A stretch of 64,000 nucleotides of DNA, taken from assembly GCF_004769405.1 (NCBI RefSeq), contig NZ_RQES01000018.1, positions 248,001 to 312,000 of the forward strand, written 5' to 3'. The notes under the pieces were generated by a model. That model was given only the letters and a program-made list of their open reading frames with translations, did not search any database and had not been told where the DNA came from. Made by a program: the position numbers and the translations under genes. This document shows, one piece after another, positions 1-12,156 of the stretch (position 1 is its first letter; every line of letters starts with the position of its first letter). This stretch comes from Leptospira selangorensis. Lineage in GTDB: Bacteria > Spirochaetota > Leptospiria > Leptospirales > Leptospiraceae.

Positions 1-101
1 TTAGGATCACACCTAGAATGAGTTTTGTTTGGGACGAAGAATATATCCAAGGTTTAGATGAATCCCTCCGACTTACGAGAAAACCAACAAATCCGGACTG
101 A
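1..101 (+). CDS. rbfA: ribosome-binding factor A, C-terminal end (partial)
   Basis: The window opens inside a gene read in frame from base 3 to the TGA at 99-101. The last 32 residues contain ITPRMSFVWDEEYIQGLDES, which resembles the RbfA C-terminus (a P-R-L-x-F-x-x-D-x-x-x-x-x-G pattern). RbfA helps mature the 30S subunit and 16S rRNA. The following truB starts inside this gene with a 44-base overlap, and rbfA-truB-rpsO-pnp is a common bacterial order, which supports the call. Only the tail is visible, so domain completeness cannot be judged. Confidence 0.7.
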   Translation, partial: RITPRMSFVWDEEYIQGLDESLRLTRKPTNPD

Positions 102-984
102 ATTCGGATTTCTACTCTTGGATAAACCGATTGGAATGACTTCCTCCGATCTGGTTTTAAAAGCCAAAAAGACTCTCGGACTCAAAAAAGTAGGTCATAC
201 AGGTACCTTGGACAAGGCTGCCTCCGGTTTGATGGTATTGCCTGTAGGCACTTCTACAAGTTTCTCCCAAGTATTTTTAGGAAAAGACAAAGAATACGAG
301 GCTGACGTACAGTTCGGCTTCTCCACTGACTCTGGAGACAGAGAAGGTTTAGTGGTAGAAGATTGGGAAACTTCTAAGATCCAAAAATGGTACCAAGAAT
401 CCATGCCCAAATTGGAAGAAATTCTTTCCAAGGTTTCCAGTTGGGAAGAACAGGTTGCGCCGGAAGTTTCCGCACTCAAGGTGCAGGGGCAGAGAAGAGC
501 CAAATTATTCAGAGAAGGGATCTCTGTTCCACCAAGCATTCGTAAGATTAAAATATTCGAATTTTCGGCCGGAGACTTCTGCCCGGAAGGTTTCAAATTG
601 AAGACTAGGGTTTCTGGCGGAACTTATATTCGTAAGCTTGTCATGGATATAGCGGAAGAAGCAGGTATCCCGATGTGCCTTAAGTCTTTGAATAGGACTA
701 AGGTGGGCAAACTCAAGCTGGAGCAAGCCGATACCTATGAGGCATTATTGCTTGGAAAAGCAATCATCCATCCTCCGGAAGAAATTCTGGATATTCCTTC
801 TGTTGAGATCCCAAGTACCGAGGTAAAAGACGTTTTTCACGGGAAAAAGATCAAACTGGACTGGATCCCGGCTCAGGAATTCCTACTTACCTCTCCGGAA
901 GGAGAGATTTTGGCATATTGCAGAAGGGAGGGACTTCCTGGCAGCCTTTCTTATAAATATTTGAAGGTCTTTTCTAAAATTTAG
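58..984 (+). CDS. truB: tRNA pseudouridine(55) synthase TruB
   Basis: TruB converts U55 of the tRNA T-loop to pseudouridine. The 308-residue protein has the family N-terminus (GFLLLDKPIGMTS, about residues 17-29). The catalytic motif GHTGTLDKAASG carries the nucleophilic aspartate at about residue 52. The usual proline after that aspartate is lysine here. A GGTYIRKL stretch in the middle also fits the family. The start at 58 lies inside the end of rbfA. No other ATG precedes the conserved GFLLLDKP segment, so a 44-base overlap and translational coupling are likely. rpsO follows after 51 bases. Confidence 0.95.
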   Translation: MNPSDLRENQQIRTEFGFLLLDKPIGMTSSDLVLKAKKTLGLKKVGHTGTLDKAASGLMVLPVGTSTSFSQVFLGKDKEYEADVQFGFSTDSGDREGLVVEDWETSKIQKWYQESMPKLEEILSKVSSWEEQVAPEVSALKVQGQRRAKLFREGISVPPSIRKIKIFEFSAGDFCPEGFKLKTRVSGGTYIRKLVMDIAEEAGIPMCLKSLNRTKVGKLKLEQADTYEALLLGKAIIHPPEEILDIPSVEIPSTEVKDVFHGKKIKLDWIPAQEFLLTSPEGEILAYCRREGLPGSLSYKYLKVFSKI

Positions 985-992
985 CTTGGACA

Positions 993-1007
993 GGGGGCTA
1001 GGCCCCC
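993..1007 (+). promoter_or_regulatory. GC-rich hairpin in the rpsO leader
   Basis: GGGGGC (993-998) and GCCCCC (1002-1007) form a perfect 6-bp stem with a three-base loop between truB and rpsO. No T-run follows, so it is not a typical intrinsic terminator. S15 commonly represses its own translation by binding structured leader RNA. This hairpin is a candidate part of such a site, or an attenuator or processing signal. That role is inference. Confidence 0.4.
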
Positions 1008-1035
1008 GAAAATTGGCAACAGGTACAATCAAACT

Positions 1036-1302
1036 ATGGTAACTACGGAACAAAAGAAGCAAATTATTTCCACATTTGCAAAAGGGCAAGGGGACACTGG
1101 TTCAACAGAAGTCCAAATCGCTCTTCTAGACGCTCAAATCAAAGATCTTAACGAGCATTTTAAAACTCATAAGAAAGATTTTCATTCTAAAACCGGTCTT
1201 CTTAAACTTATTAGCAAGCGTAAAAGATTACAAGAATACCTAAAACGTACTGATCTAGAACGTTATAAAAAACTAATCGAAGCTCTCGGACTCCGCAAGT
1301 AA
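1036..1302 (+). CDS. rpsO: 30S ribosomal protein S15
   Basis: Primary 16S rRNA-binding protein of the small-subunit platform. The 88-residue length matches the family (usually 88-89). The family signature is clear: [13 protein letters not shown] near the N-terminus, then [21 protein letters not shown] helices and [19 protein letters not shown]. pnp starts 12 bases downstream, the classic rpsO-pnp pair. The region before the ATG has only a weak AGG-type ribosome-binding site. Confidence 0.97.
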   Translation: MVTTEQKKQIISTFAKGQGDTGSTEVQIALLDAQIKDLNEHFKTHKKDFHSKTGLLKLISKRKRLQEYLKRTDLERYKKLIEALGLRK

Positions 1303-1313
1303 GGAGTTCTCTC

Positions 1314-3401
1314 ATGGCTAAATCTATTAATGGCCAATTTGGCCGTGATTCAATCACTCTCGAAACGGGAGATTGGGCGAAGCAAGCCCACGGGTCCGTA
1401 GTATATAAAACCGGAAATCTAGTTTTATTAGCAACTGTTTGTGCCGCAGACGAACCTAAAGAAGGCCAAGACTTCTTCCCACTTACTTGCGAATATTCTG
1501 AAAAAGTTTATTCAGTAGGTAGATTCCCAGGTGGATATTTCAAAAGAGAAGCAAAACCTTATGAGCATGAGGTTTTAAATTCAAGGATCATCGATAGACC
1601 GATCCGTCCTCTTTTCCCTGAAGGATATTTCTGCGAAGTTCAATTGCAGGTAACTGTTCTTTCTGCGGATAACGAAATTTCTACAGCTGGTCACGCGCTT
1701 AATGCTGCTTCTGCTGCATTAACGATCTCTAATATTCCTTTTAATGGTCCAATCGCTGGAGCAAGAGTAGGAAGAATTAACGGAGAACTCGTAATCAATC
1801 CTAGTAACAAAGAGATCCTGAATTCCGATCTGGATCTGGTAGTTGCAGGAACTAAAACCCATATCGTAATGATAGAGGGAGAGGCAAAAGAATTATCCAA
1901 CTCTGAAATGTTGGAAGCGTTAAAATTTGCCCACCAACATATCGCTAAATTTGTAGAACTTCAAGAATCCTGGGCGAAAGAACTCGCTGTAGTTAAAAAA
2001 GAAGTCAAACTCAGAGTAAAAGATGAAACTCTTTTAGGCGAAGTTCGTAAATACGCATTCGATAAGGTTTCTGCTGCAAACAAAACTGCAGATAAAGCTT
2101 CTCGTAATAAAGAAATTTCTAATGCAAACAAAGAAGTTGTAGAACACTTCAAAGAAACCGTAACTGAGTCCGAAAAGATCAAGGACATCAAAAACTTCTT
2201 ACATGAACTCGAGTATGAGATCGTAAGGGAGCAGGTATTAAAAGAAGGAGTTCGTTTCGACGGAAGAAAGTTGGACGAGATCCGAAATATCAGCGTAGAG
2301 ATGAGCCCTCTTCCTGGAGTTCACGGTTCTGCAGTATTTACAAGAGGCCAAACCCAGTCTTTGGGAACAGTAACTCTCGGAACTGCATCTGACAACCAAC
2401 GTTATGAAACATTGGAAGGCCAGAAAGAAAAGAACTTCATGCTTCATTATAACTTCCCTGCATTCTCAGTAGGAGAAGTAAGAAGATCTTCCGGACCAGG
2501 TCGTAGAGAGATCGGTCACGGAAACTTGGCAGAAAGAGCTCTTAAATTGGTTCTTCCTAAGCCGGATGATTTCCCTTATGTAATCAGAGTTGTGTCCGAA
2601 ATTTTAGAATCCAATGGATCTTCTTCCATGGCTTCCGTATGTTCCGGATCATTGGCTCTAATGGCAGCGGGTGTTCCGATCAAGTCCGCAGTTTCCGGAA
2701 TTGCAATGGGATTATTCTCCGATGAGAGTGGAAGATTTGCAGTATTATCCGATATCGCAGGATTAGAAGATCATTTCGGTGATATGGATTGTAAAATCGC
2801 AGGAACCAGAAAAGGGATCACCGCATTCCAAATGGACTTAAAAGTAACCGGTGTTGCGTTTAACGTTCTAGAAGCGGTCTTTGCTCAGGCAGAAAAAGCT
2901 CGTTTCCATATTTTGGATGTAATGGAAAAATCCATCTCCAAAGCTGCGGATTCGGTTTCTCGCACAGCTCCAAAAATTATCGTTAAATATATACCTAAAG
3001 ATCGTATCGGGGAACTCATCGGTCCAGGTGGTAAAAATATCCGCGGGATCATCGAAGCATCCGGTGCGGATATCAATATAGACGACGATGGAAAAGTGAC
3101 TATCGCTGGAGCCAACCAAGAGCAGGCAGAAAAAGCTGCAGGCATGGTAGAAGGTTTCTTCGCGGAAGTCGAAGTAGGAAAAATTTACGAAGGTAAAGTG
3201 AAACGTATTACCGATTTCGGTGCCTTTGTGGAGATCCTACCAGGTAAAGAAGGACTTTGCCATATTTCCAAATTGGATTCCAAACGTGTGAATTCAGTGA
3301 AAGACGTAGTGAAAGAAGGTGAGATCATCCGTGTCCGCGTATTGAACGTGGATAAAACAGGTAAGATCGATCTTTCCAGAAGAGACGCTCTCGAAGTTTA
3401 A
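1314..3401 (+). CDS. pnp: polyribonucleotide nucleotidyltransferase (PNPase)
   Basis: Phosphorolytic 3'-5' exoribonuclease, normally a trimer and a degradosome component. The 695 residues hold the full domain set. These are the first RNase PH domain (about 10-140), a helical linker, and the second RNase PH domain (about 310-540, with [10 protein letters not shown] and [16 protein letters not shown]). A KH domain with IGPGGKNI (about 555-615) and an S1 domain ([20 protein letters not shown], about 620-690) complete it. The start has AAGGAG about 7 bases upstream. It follows rpsO closely, suggesting one transcript. Confidence 0.98.
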   Translation: MAKSINGQFGRDSITLETGDWAKQAHGSVVYKTGNLVLLATVCAADEPKEGQDFFPLTCEYSEKVYSVGRFPGGYFKREAKPYEHEVLNSRIIDRPIRPLFPEGYFCEVQLQVTVLSADNEISTAGHALNAASAALTISNIPFNGPIAGARVGRINGELVINPSNKEILNSDLDLVVAGTKTHIVMIEGEAKELSNSEMLEALKFAHQHIAKFVELQESWAKELAVVKKEVKLRVKDETLLGEVRKYAFDKVSAANKTADKASRNKEISNANKEVVEHFKETVTESEKIKDIKNFLHELEYEIVREQVLKEGVRFDGRKLDEIRNISVEMSPLPGVHGSAVFTRGQTQSLGTVTLGTASDNQRYETLEGQKEKNFMLHYNFPAFSVGEVRRSSGPGRREIGHGNLAERALKLVLPKPDDFPYVIRVVSEILESNGSSSMASVCSGSLALMAAGVPIKSAVSGIAMGLFSDESGRFAVLSDIAGLEDHFGDMDCKIAGTRKGITAFQMDLKVTGVAFNVLEAVFAQAEKARFHILDVMEKSISKAADSVSRTAPKIIVKYIPKDRIGELIGPGGKNIRGIIEASGADINIDDDGKVTIAGANQEQAEKAAGMVEGFFAEVEVGKIYEGKVKRITDFGAFVEILPGKEGLCHISKLDSKRVNSVKDVVKEGEIIRVRVLNVDKTGKIDLSRRDALEV

Positions 3402-3413
3402 AAACAAATAAGA

Positions 3414-3434
3414 CCGGCGAAACTTTTTCGCCGG
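3414..3434 (+). promoter_or_regulatory. hairpin between pnp and the M16 peptidase gene
   Basis: CCGGCGAAA (3414-3422) and TTTCGCCGG (3426-3434) are perfectly complementary around a three-base loop. No U-run follows on the plus strand. It could be an RNA processing or stability element, or it could mask the weak ribosome-binding site of the TTG-starting gene 9 bases downstream. Function not shown. Confidence 0.4.
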
Positions 3435-3442
3435 GTAGTACA

Positions 3443-4735
3443 TTGGTTTTTCTGGAAGAAAAAAATCATAAAATAACATTAGGGAACGGGCTTGTAGTCT
3501 TGTTCCAAAGAGCTCCCTATTCAGTAAGCGTGTCTATGGGAGTGTATGTAAAAGTGGGATCCAGGTCCGAGACTTTGGAAAACGCTGGTTACTGTCATTT
3601 CCTAGAACATATGCTTTTCAAAGACACTGAAAAGCGAACTGCAAAACAACAAGCGGAAGATTGGGAAAGAGTAGGAGCTTACTCTAACGCGGCCACTTCC
3701 AGAGAATACACTTACTTTCATGCAACCTTAGCTTCCAGAGATCTGGAACTCGGATTGGAATTACTTTCAGAGATGATGTTCCAACCTTTGTTTAGAGACC
3801 AAGATATCCGTACAGAAGCGGAAGTTGTCTTGGAAGAAATGAAAGGTTACGAAGATTCTCCGGAAGACGCAATCCACGATTTTTATTATAATAATTTATT
3901 CAGAGAAAATTCTTTAGGAAGAGATATTATAGGGACTGAAGCCTCGATCAGAGGAGTTACTCCTACAAGTCTTAGAAACTTTTACGAAACCTATTATCAT
4001 CCGGAGAATATGATACTTTCTCTTTCCGGAAATTATGAGCCGGAATTTGTATTCGATCTGATTTCCAAATATTTCTCCCAGTCAGTTAAAAAAGGAAAAG
4101 AAGGAACATTCGAAACTCCTAAAAAAGAATTCGGATATTTCCGCAAAGGGAATAAGGAAACCGAGCAAGCCTATTTCATTTTAGGCGGAGAAGGTTTTCC
4201 TCGTAATTTTCACGATGCAACTAGACTTTCTCTTCTCACACATGTTTTAGGTGGGGGGATGTCTTCTCGTTTATTCCAAAAAGTCAGAGAAGAAAAAGGA
4301 CTTTGTTATCATATCACAAGTTATCCTTCTTCTTATCGTGATGTTGGGATCAATTCGATCGTATGTTCCACTTCCAAAGAAAGATTTGCAGAAAGTCTGG
4401 AATTAATCTTAGAAGAAGTTAAACTTTTTGTAGATAAGGGAGTTACTTCCCAAGAATTGAAAGATGCCAAGACCAACCACGAGGGAAGTCTTTCCATAGG
4501 TTACGAGCATACTGAAAGTAGAATGAATAATATCGCTTTCCAAGAGCTTTATTATGGAAAATACAATTCTTTAGAAAATAGGATCAAAGAGATCCATTCA
4601 GTAACTGAAGAAGAGATTAATCAAACCGTTCGAAAAATATTCGCACTTCCGGAGTTACATCTTTCCGTTTTGGCAAAATTAAAAGCGAAAGAAGAACAAA
4701 AAATAAAATCCATTTTCGGATCCTATTCGTACTAA
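3443..4735 (+). CDS. M16 family zinc peptidase
   Basis: The 430-residue protein is of the insulinase/processing-peptidase (pitrilysin) family. The zinc motif HFLEH is at about residues 52-56 (HxxEH) and a downstream glutamate near 132 gives the expected spacing of about 76. The C-terminal half carries the second M16 fold (GGGMSSRLFQKVREEKGLCY). The start is a TTG without a strong ribosome-binding site. It is placed there because the conserved ITLGNGLVVL segment follows at once. No signal peptide is seen, so it is probably cytoplasmic. M16 genes next to pnp or dut occur in many bacteria. The substrate is unknown. Confidence 0.88.
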   Translation: MVFLEEKNHKITLGNGLVVLFQRAPYSVSVSMGVYVKVGSRSETLENAGYCHFLEHMLFKDTEKRTAKQQAEDWERVGAYSNAATSREYTYFHATLASRDLELGLELLSEMMFQPLFRDQDIRTEAEVVLEEMKGYEDSPEDAIHDFYYNNLFRENSLGRDIIGTEASIRGVTPTSLRNFYETYYHPENMILSLSGNYEPEFVFDLISKYFSQSVKKGKEGTFETPKKEFGYFRKGNKETEQAYFILGGEGFPRNFHDATRLSLLTHVLGGGMSSRLFQKVREEKGLCYHITSYPSSYRDVGINSIVCSTSKERFAESLELILEEVKLFVDKGVTSQELKDAKTNHEGSLSIGYEHTESRMNNIAFQELYYGKYNSLENRIKEIHSVTEEEINQTVRKIFALPELHLSVLAKLKAKEEQKIKSIFGSYSY

Positions 4736-4736
4736 T

Positions 4737-5171
4737 ATGAAAATCCCGGTTAAAAAGTTAAAAGAGAAAGCATTACTCCCGGAGATCAAAACTTCAGGTT
4801 CCGCCGGTTATGATATTGCTGCCTGTTTGGATTCCACTCTTACATTACCTGTCGGGGAAGTAGTTTTAGTTCCTACAGGACTTTCTTTTGCGATCCCGGA
4901 AGGATTTCATTTTGAGATCAGACCCCGCTCCGGATTTTCTACAAAGTTTAAGATCTTAATTCCGAATACTCCAGGCACAATCGACTCAGATTATAGAGGA
5001 GAATTAATGGTGCCTCTGCTGAATCTGGGAAAAGAACCTTATCTTCTCGAAGACAAAACTAGAATTGCTCAATTATTGATCCGTCGTACCTGGCATACTG
5101 ATTGGGAGTTGGTGAACGAACTTCCTGAATCGGAAAGAGGAGCGGGCGGTTTCGGAAGTACAGGGTTCTGA
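4737..5171 (+). CDS. dut: dUTP diphosphatase
   Basis: Hydrolyses dUTP to dUMP, keeping uracil out of DNA and feeding thymidylate synthesis. The 144 residues carry all five trimeric dUTPase motifs in order: AGYDIAA, RPRSGFSTK, NTPGTIDSDYRGEL, RIAQLL and the C-terminal GAGGFGSTGF. The ATG begins one base after the stop of the M16 peptidase gene, so the two are likely co-translated. Confidence 0.97.
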   Translation: MKIPVKKLKEKALLPEIKTSGSAGYDIAACLDSTLTLPVGEVVLVPTGLSFAIPEGFHFEIRPRSGFSTKFKILIPNTPGTIDSDYRGELMVPLLNLGKEPYLLEDKTRIAQLLIRRTWHTDWELVNELPESERGAGGFGSTGF

Positions 5172-5251
5172 ACCTTTTTTCTAATCTGCGTCTCTTTTCT
5201 CGGAATTAAGTCTCTTTTCGGATTCCGGATTTCTGCCGATCCTTAGGGAGT

Positions 5252-8104
<2,853 letters not shown>

Positions 8105-8206
8105 AAATTCGACCCGGTCTAGGAATTTCCAGGCCGGGAAAAGAAACCAAGTGACAGTGGGGCGGATACTCGCCATCCTGGAAAAAAATCCCTGCATTAC
8201 CTGAGA

Positions 8207-8938
8207 ATGAAAGATACCTTAAGCAATCGTTCTATATTTATCGCCTTAAGCCTGACCGTATTATTCGGCAGCTCCTCTCTAGGCGCTCAGTCATCCGCAA
8301 AACACCATTGGAATTCACCTTCTGAAGTGGTTAAAAAAGTCAGAAAAACTTTTTCGGACCTAAAATCTTATAAGGCTGATTTTGTAATCCAAACGGAATC
8401 GAACAAAAAAGTGGTCACTAAAAAAGGTGTCTGCTATTATAAGAAGGGTGGAAAGATCAAATATGAATTTTCAGATCCTTCCGGTGATGAGATCGTTTCC
8501 GACGGTAAAACTCTTTGGATCTTTATCAAAAGATTGAATGCCGCCGGAAAGCAGGATCTTACATTAAATAAATCTAATAAATCCGGCCCTATTTTTTCCC
8601 CAATGACGGAAGAGGGTCTTTCCAGGATTTTCAGAAAGTATCATTATAAATTCGAGTCCATAGAACAACCTCAGGTTTCTCCTAAAGACAATCGTCAATA
8701 TTTCGTATTGGCTTTGGAACAGAGAGAGAAGATCGGCGGTTACGAAACTATGACCCTCTACGTAGACGCACAAACTTCCTTTATCAAAAAGGCAGTGGCG
8801 AGTGACGGAAGAGGTAAGACTACAACTGTGGAATTTTTCGGATTAGATCCGAATGCGGATATCGAGGATGGAGTATTTAATTTCCGTCCTGACGGTAATT
8901 CTAAAATCGTAAATAACCCCTTGGTGTCGGAAGAATAA
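8207..8938 (+). CDS. LolA-like outer-membrane lipoprotein carrier protein
   Basis: The 243-residue protein has an N-terminal signal peptide (hydrophobic 9-24, likely cut after SLGAQ). The LolA-type fold is suggested by segments such as [53 protein letters not shown] and [18 protein letters not shown]. LolA shuttles lipoproteins across the periplasm, which fits a lipoprotein-rich spirochaete. Conservation with proteobacterial LolA is modest, so function is by fold. It follows ftsK, a placement seen in other bacteria. The stop is 25 bases before the rodZ-like gene. Confidence 0.75.
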   Translation: MKDTLSNRSIFIALSLTVLFGSSSLGAQSSAKHHWNSPSEVVKKVRKTFSDLKSYKADFVIQTESNKKVVTKKGVCYYKKGGKIKYEFSDPSGDEIVSDGKTLWIFIKRLNAAGKQDLTLNKSNKSGPIFSPMTEEGLSRIFRKYHYKFESIEQPQVSPKDNRQYFVLALEQREKIGGYETMTLYVDAQTSFIKKAVASDGRGKTTTVEFFGLDPNADIEDGVFNFRPDGNSKIVNNPLVSEE

Positions 8939-8963
8939 ATCTTCCTAGGAAAGGAGAGCGAAA

Positions 8964-10091
8964 TTGAATCAGAAACGAGTAGGGCAAATCCTTAGAGAGG
9001 CTAGGGAAGAAAAAAAGCTCACTGTAAAGGACGTATCCAAAGATACGAATATTTCCGTTAAGTACATTCTCGCATTGGAGACTGAGGACTATGCTCAGTT
9101 TCCCGGAGAAACATTTACCATAGGATTTTTAAAAAACTACGGTAGTTACTTAAAGTTAGACACGGGGATGCTGATCAATTTATACAGAGGTGAAAAGATA
9201 GAAGAGTCTCAGGCTCCTTTAGAAGAACTCACCAAACCTACTTCTAATTTTTATTATGATCTAAATTTCGATAAAAACAAACTGATCACTGCTATTTCAG
9301 TTCTGGTAGTAGCGATCGCTGCGGTTTTAGTTTATACCATTATCGACGGATCTTCATCTGATGATGATGTCGCGGAAGAAAGTGGAAGAAGACTGGAGAT
9401 CCCGGAAAATATAGATTTTATCAATCGTTCCGTTCCGGAAACAAGACCTGAAAGTTTTATCTTAACTGCGAACCAAGGTGTGAGCTTTAGCGCTTCCAAC
9501 CAACAGTGTAAACTTTTCATCTCTTCCGTAGAACAAGGATCTGATACAAATACCGCAGTTCTTGCATTCAATGTGTATCCTGAATTGACTGTTTACAAAT
9601 TCAGATTGTCCGAAGGTCAGGAAAAAGTTCTGAGCTATTCGATCCCTGAAATTTCTTCCTTACGTAGAAGTATCAGGATTGCCGCTCAAAGTGTGACCGG
9701 AAGTTCCGCAAAAGTTTTAGTTTCTTTAAGTGAAGAAGAGAAACAAGGCACTACTGTACAGTCTAATCCTCAAGGAGAGGATTCCACCAAAACTTTAGGT
9801 GATGTTCCGATCCAAGTTACATTATTTTTCTCTAAACCAAGTTACGCTGAGTTCATGATCGATGGCCAAATGGGTTTCAGAGGTCTTGTGCAAGGTGGAG
9901 AAAATAAAACTCTAGAAGCGAAAGATCGTCTGGAGATCAAAGTAGGAGACGGTTCCGCAGTGGAGATGATCCAGAACGGAAAACCTAAAGTGGTTTTAGG
10001 ACGTCCCGGAAAATTAGTGAAGAAAGTTTATATAAAAACACCAAACCCTTACGATAGCACACAGTTTATCATTAAGGAGTTGGGCGAGTAA
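8964..10091 (+). CDS. RodZ-like cytoskeleton protein (HTH plus membrane segment)
   Basis: The start is TTG, chosen because AAGGAGAG sits 5-12 bases upstream. The 375 residues have an N-terminal Xre-type helix-turn-helix (about 1-70, [22 protein letters not shown]). One transmembrane helix follows (about 105-127), then a large periplasmic part. The part ends in a DUF4115-like beta domain (about 285-345, [14 protein letters not shown] and [17 protein letters not shown]). This is the RodZ architecture: RodZ links MreB to the rod-shape elongation machinery. It probably shares an operon with the lolA-like gene and rimO. Confidence 0.78.
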   Translation: MNQKRVGQILREAREEKKLTVKDVSKDTNISVKYILALETEDYAQFPGETFTIGFLKNYGSYLKLDTGMLINLYRGEKIEESQAPLEELTKPTSNFYYDLNFDKNKLITAISVLVVAIAAVLVYTIIDGSSSDDDVAEESGRRLEIPENIDFINRSVPETRPESFILTANQGVSFSASNQQCKLFISSVEQGSDTNTAVLAFNVYPELTVYKFRLSEGQEKVLSYSIPEISSLRRSIRIAAQSVTGSSAKVLVSLSEEEKQGTTVQSNPQGEDSTKTLGDVPIQVTLFFSKPSYAEFMIDGQMGFRGLVQGGENKTLEAKDRLEIKVGDGSAVEMIQNGKPKVVLGRPGKLVKKVYIKTPNPYDSTQFIIKELGE

Positions 10092-10099
10092 GGCTTCGT

Positions 10100-11425
10100 T
10101 TGGATAAAAAGTTCTACATCACCACTCTCGGATGTCCCAAAAATACCGTGGACTCCATGAGCATGCACCACTCCCTTTTGGAAGAAGGTTTTCTTCCGGC
10201 AACAAAACCGGAAGAGTCCGATTTCCATCTGATCAACACTTGTACTTTTATCCGCTCCGCAACGGAAGAAACCATTCAAACAATACTTGGTGCTGCCCAC
10301 GCCAAAAAACAAGAAGGCCAGAAACTAGTCGTTGTAGGATGTTTTGCAGAAAGATATCCTAAAGATATCTCTGCAGAAATTCCGGAAGTGGATCTGGTTT
10401 TTGGGACCGGAAAATATTCCCAAGCAGGAAAGATTATCAAGGAAGCTTTCCGTAGAGATATTTCTTCTCCTGCAAAAACCGAATTCAACTCGGATATCGT
10501 GGAGAGAATGAAACTTTCTCCTGAGATAGAGAATTATTCCAAACCTTATGCATACGTAAAGGTTTCGGACGGTTGTAATAGAGGTTGTGCATTCTGTATC
10601 ATTCCTTCTCTTCGCGGAAAATTCGTGGATTCTCCTCTGGAAGAGATCGTCCGAGATACGAAAAGGGCAATTGCTGCAGGTGCAAAAGAGATCTGTTTAG
10701 TTTCCCAAGATACAGTGTATTATGGAAAAGACTCCGACAAACTTCTGGATATGATCAAAACTGTATCTGATATAGAGAACCTGGAAATATTAAGATTATT
10801 ATATCTATATCCGGACAAGAAGACTGAAAAAATCCTGAGACTCATGGGCGAGACTCCTAAGATCGCTCCTTATTTGGAATCTCCTCTCCAACATGTTTCC
10901 GAAAGAGTATTAAAAAACATGAATAGAAGTGGGGGATATTCCCAATTCAGAGATTTATATTCTCTCGCAAGAGAAATGAGACCTGATCTTGAGATCAGAA
11001 CTTCTTTTATACTAGGTTTTCCCGGAGAAACAGGGGAAGATGTGGATGAGATCCTACGATTTGTAGAAGAGACTCGTCCTGAAAAATTGAATTTATTCTC
11101 TTATTCTCCTCAAGAAGGAACTAAAGGTGCAGATTTGTCCCAAACAGTTTCCGACAAAGAGAAGGCGAAAAGGATCAATCTGATCCGAGATACACATTTG
11201 AAAATCCTACAAGAGATCCACGAATCCAGAATAGGTAAAACTTATACTGCGATCGTAGATGGACTGGAAGGTAATACTGCAATCGTCAGACGTTTGCAAG
11301 ATGCTCCGGAAATAGACGAAGTGGTTTATGTAGAAGATCCTTCTTTGAAGCCGGGCACAATCGGAAAAGTGAAAATCGAATCTTTTTACGAATACGACAT
11401 GATGGGAACTTGGTTGGAATCTTGA
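10100..11425 (+). CDS. rimO: ribosomal protein S12 methylthiotransferase RimO
   Basis: Radical SAM enzyme that adds a methylthio group to the conserved aspartate of S12. The 441 residues have the N-terminal UPF0004 domain with three cluster cysteines (C12, C48, C81). The radical SAM motif CNRGCAFC lies at about residues 158-165. A C-terminal TRAM domain (from about 370, IGKTYTAIVDG) ends the protein. RimO is favoured over MiaB by the TLGCPKNTVDS start and the short TRAM region. The start codon is TTG, 8 bases after the rodZ-like stop. Confidence 0.93.
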   Translation: MDKKFYITTLGCPKNTVDSMSMHHSLLEEGFLPATKPEESDFHLINTCTFIRSATEETIQTILGAAHAKKQEGQKLVVVGCFAERYPKDISAEIPEVDLVFGTGKYSQAGKIIKEAFRRDISSPAKTEFNSDIVERMKLSPEIENYSKPYAYVKVSDGCNRGCAFCIIPSLRGKFVDSPLEEIVRDTKRAIAAGAKEICLVSQDTVYYGKDSDKLLDMIKTVSDIENLEILRLLYLYPDKKTEKILRLMGETPKIAPYLESPLQHVSERVLKNMNRSGGYSQFRDLYSLAREMRPDLEIRTSFILGFPGETGEDVDEILRFVEETRPEKLNLFSYSPQEGTKGADLSQTVSDKEKAKRINLIRDTHLKILQEIHESRIGKTYTAIVDGLEGNTAIVRRLQDAPEIDEVVYVEDPSLKPGTIGKVKIESFYEYDMMGTWLES

Positions 11426-12156
11426 ATCCGAATATTAACTTACCCAACGCTCTTACCGTACTGAGAGTTGCTTCTCTTCCTTTTTTCATCTGGTTCCTGT
11501 ACCAGAAGGAGCAGGCTTACCATATCGCCGCTTTGGTTTTATTTTCTCTGGCATCTCTCACAGATTTTATTGATGGTTATCTGGCCAGAAAATGGAAACA
11601 AGAGACCGAGTTCGGAAAATTTTTAGATCCACTCGCGGATAAGATCATCGTAGTGGGCTGTTTTACAACATTCATATTTTTACACGAACAAATCGAACTT
11701 TGGATGGTAATACTGATCATCGGAAGAGATATGCTGATCACGACCTTACGTTATCTTGCGATCCGTTTGGGAAAATCTATCCGAACCACAATGCTTGGAA
11801 AGGTAAAGACCGCCTTTCAGATGGGTGCCATTATTCTAATTTTGATCTTCTTTATATTAGTTTCTTCGAATAAAAGAATTTTGATCAATGAGGTCTACCA
11901 AAGCGGTAAACTTGCAGGAATGAGCGTTTTTGGGATAGCTTCCGAAAACGCAGTTGCATTCGTTAAGGTTTGGCAGGAAAACGGTGCCCCTGGCTGGAAC
12001 GAATTGGTATTCGGACTAGGTGGATTTGTTCCGTATTTCGGAATGCTTTTGACCACTCTAATCACTGTACTTTCAGGAATACGTTATTTGATCTCAAACA
12101 GGGAAGTGATCCGTTACAGCTCTATACGGAAGGCCTTCGGTAAAAATGGAAATTAG
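11422..12156 (+). CDS. pgsA: CDP-diacylglycerol-glycerol-3-phosphate 3-phosphatidyltransferase
   Basis: Makes phosphatidylglycerol phosphate at the membrane. The CDP-alcohol phosphotransferase signature is complete: DFIDGYLAR followed by GKFLDPLAD (D-x2-D-G-x2-A-R-x8-G-x3-D-x3-D). Several hydrophobic segments follow. The preferred start is the TTG at 11422, which overlaps the rimO stop as TTGA and gives the family-like NPNINLPNALTVLR. A TTG at 11410 would add four residues. The protein is longer than many PgsA because of an extra segment near residues 155-195. Confidence 0.9.
   Translation: MNPNINLPNALTVLRVASLPFFIWFLYQKEQAYHIAALVLFSLASLTDFIDGYLARKWKQETEFGKFLDPLADKIIVVGCFTTFIFLHEQIELWMVILIIGRDMLITTLRYLAIRLGKSIRTTMLGKVKTAFQMGAIILILIFFILVSSNKRILINEVYQSGKLAGMSVFGIASENAVAFVKVWQENGAPGWNELVFGLGGFVPYFGMLLTTLITVLSGIRYLISNREVIRYSSIRKAFGKNGN

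Noticed and set aside
8115..8145. CCCGG...CCGGG imperfect hairpin after ftsK as a terminator
   Set aside because: The stem has a bulge and no T-run, and transcription probably continues toward the lolA-like gene.
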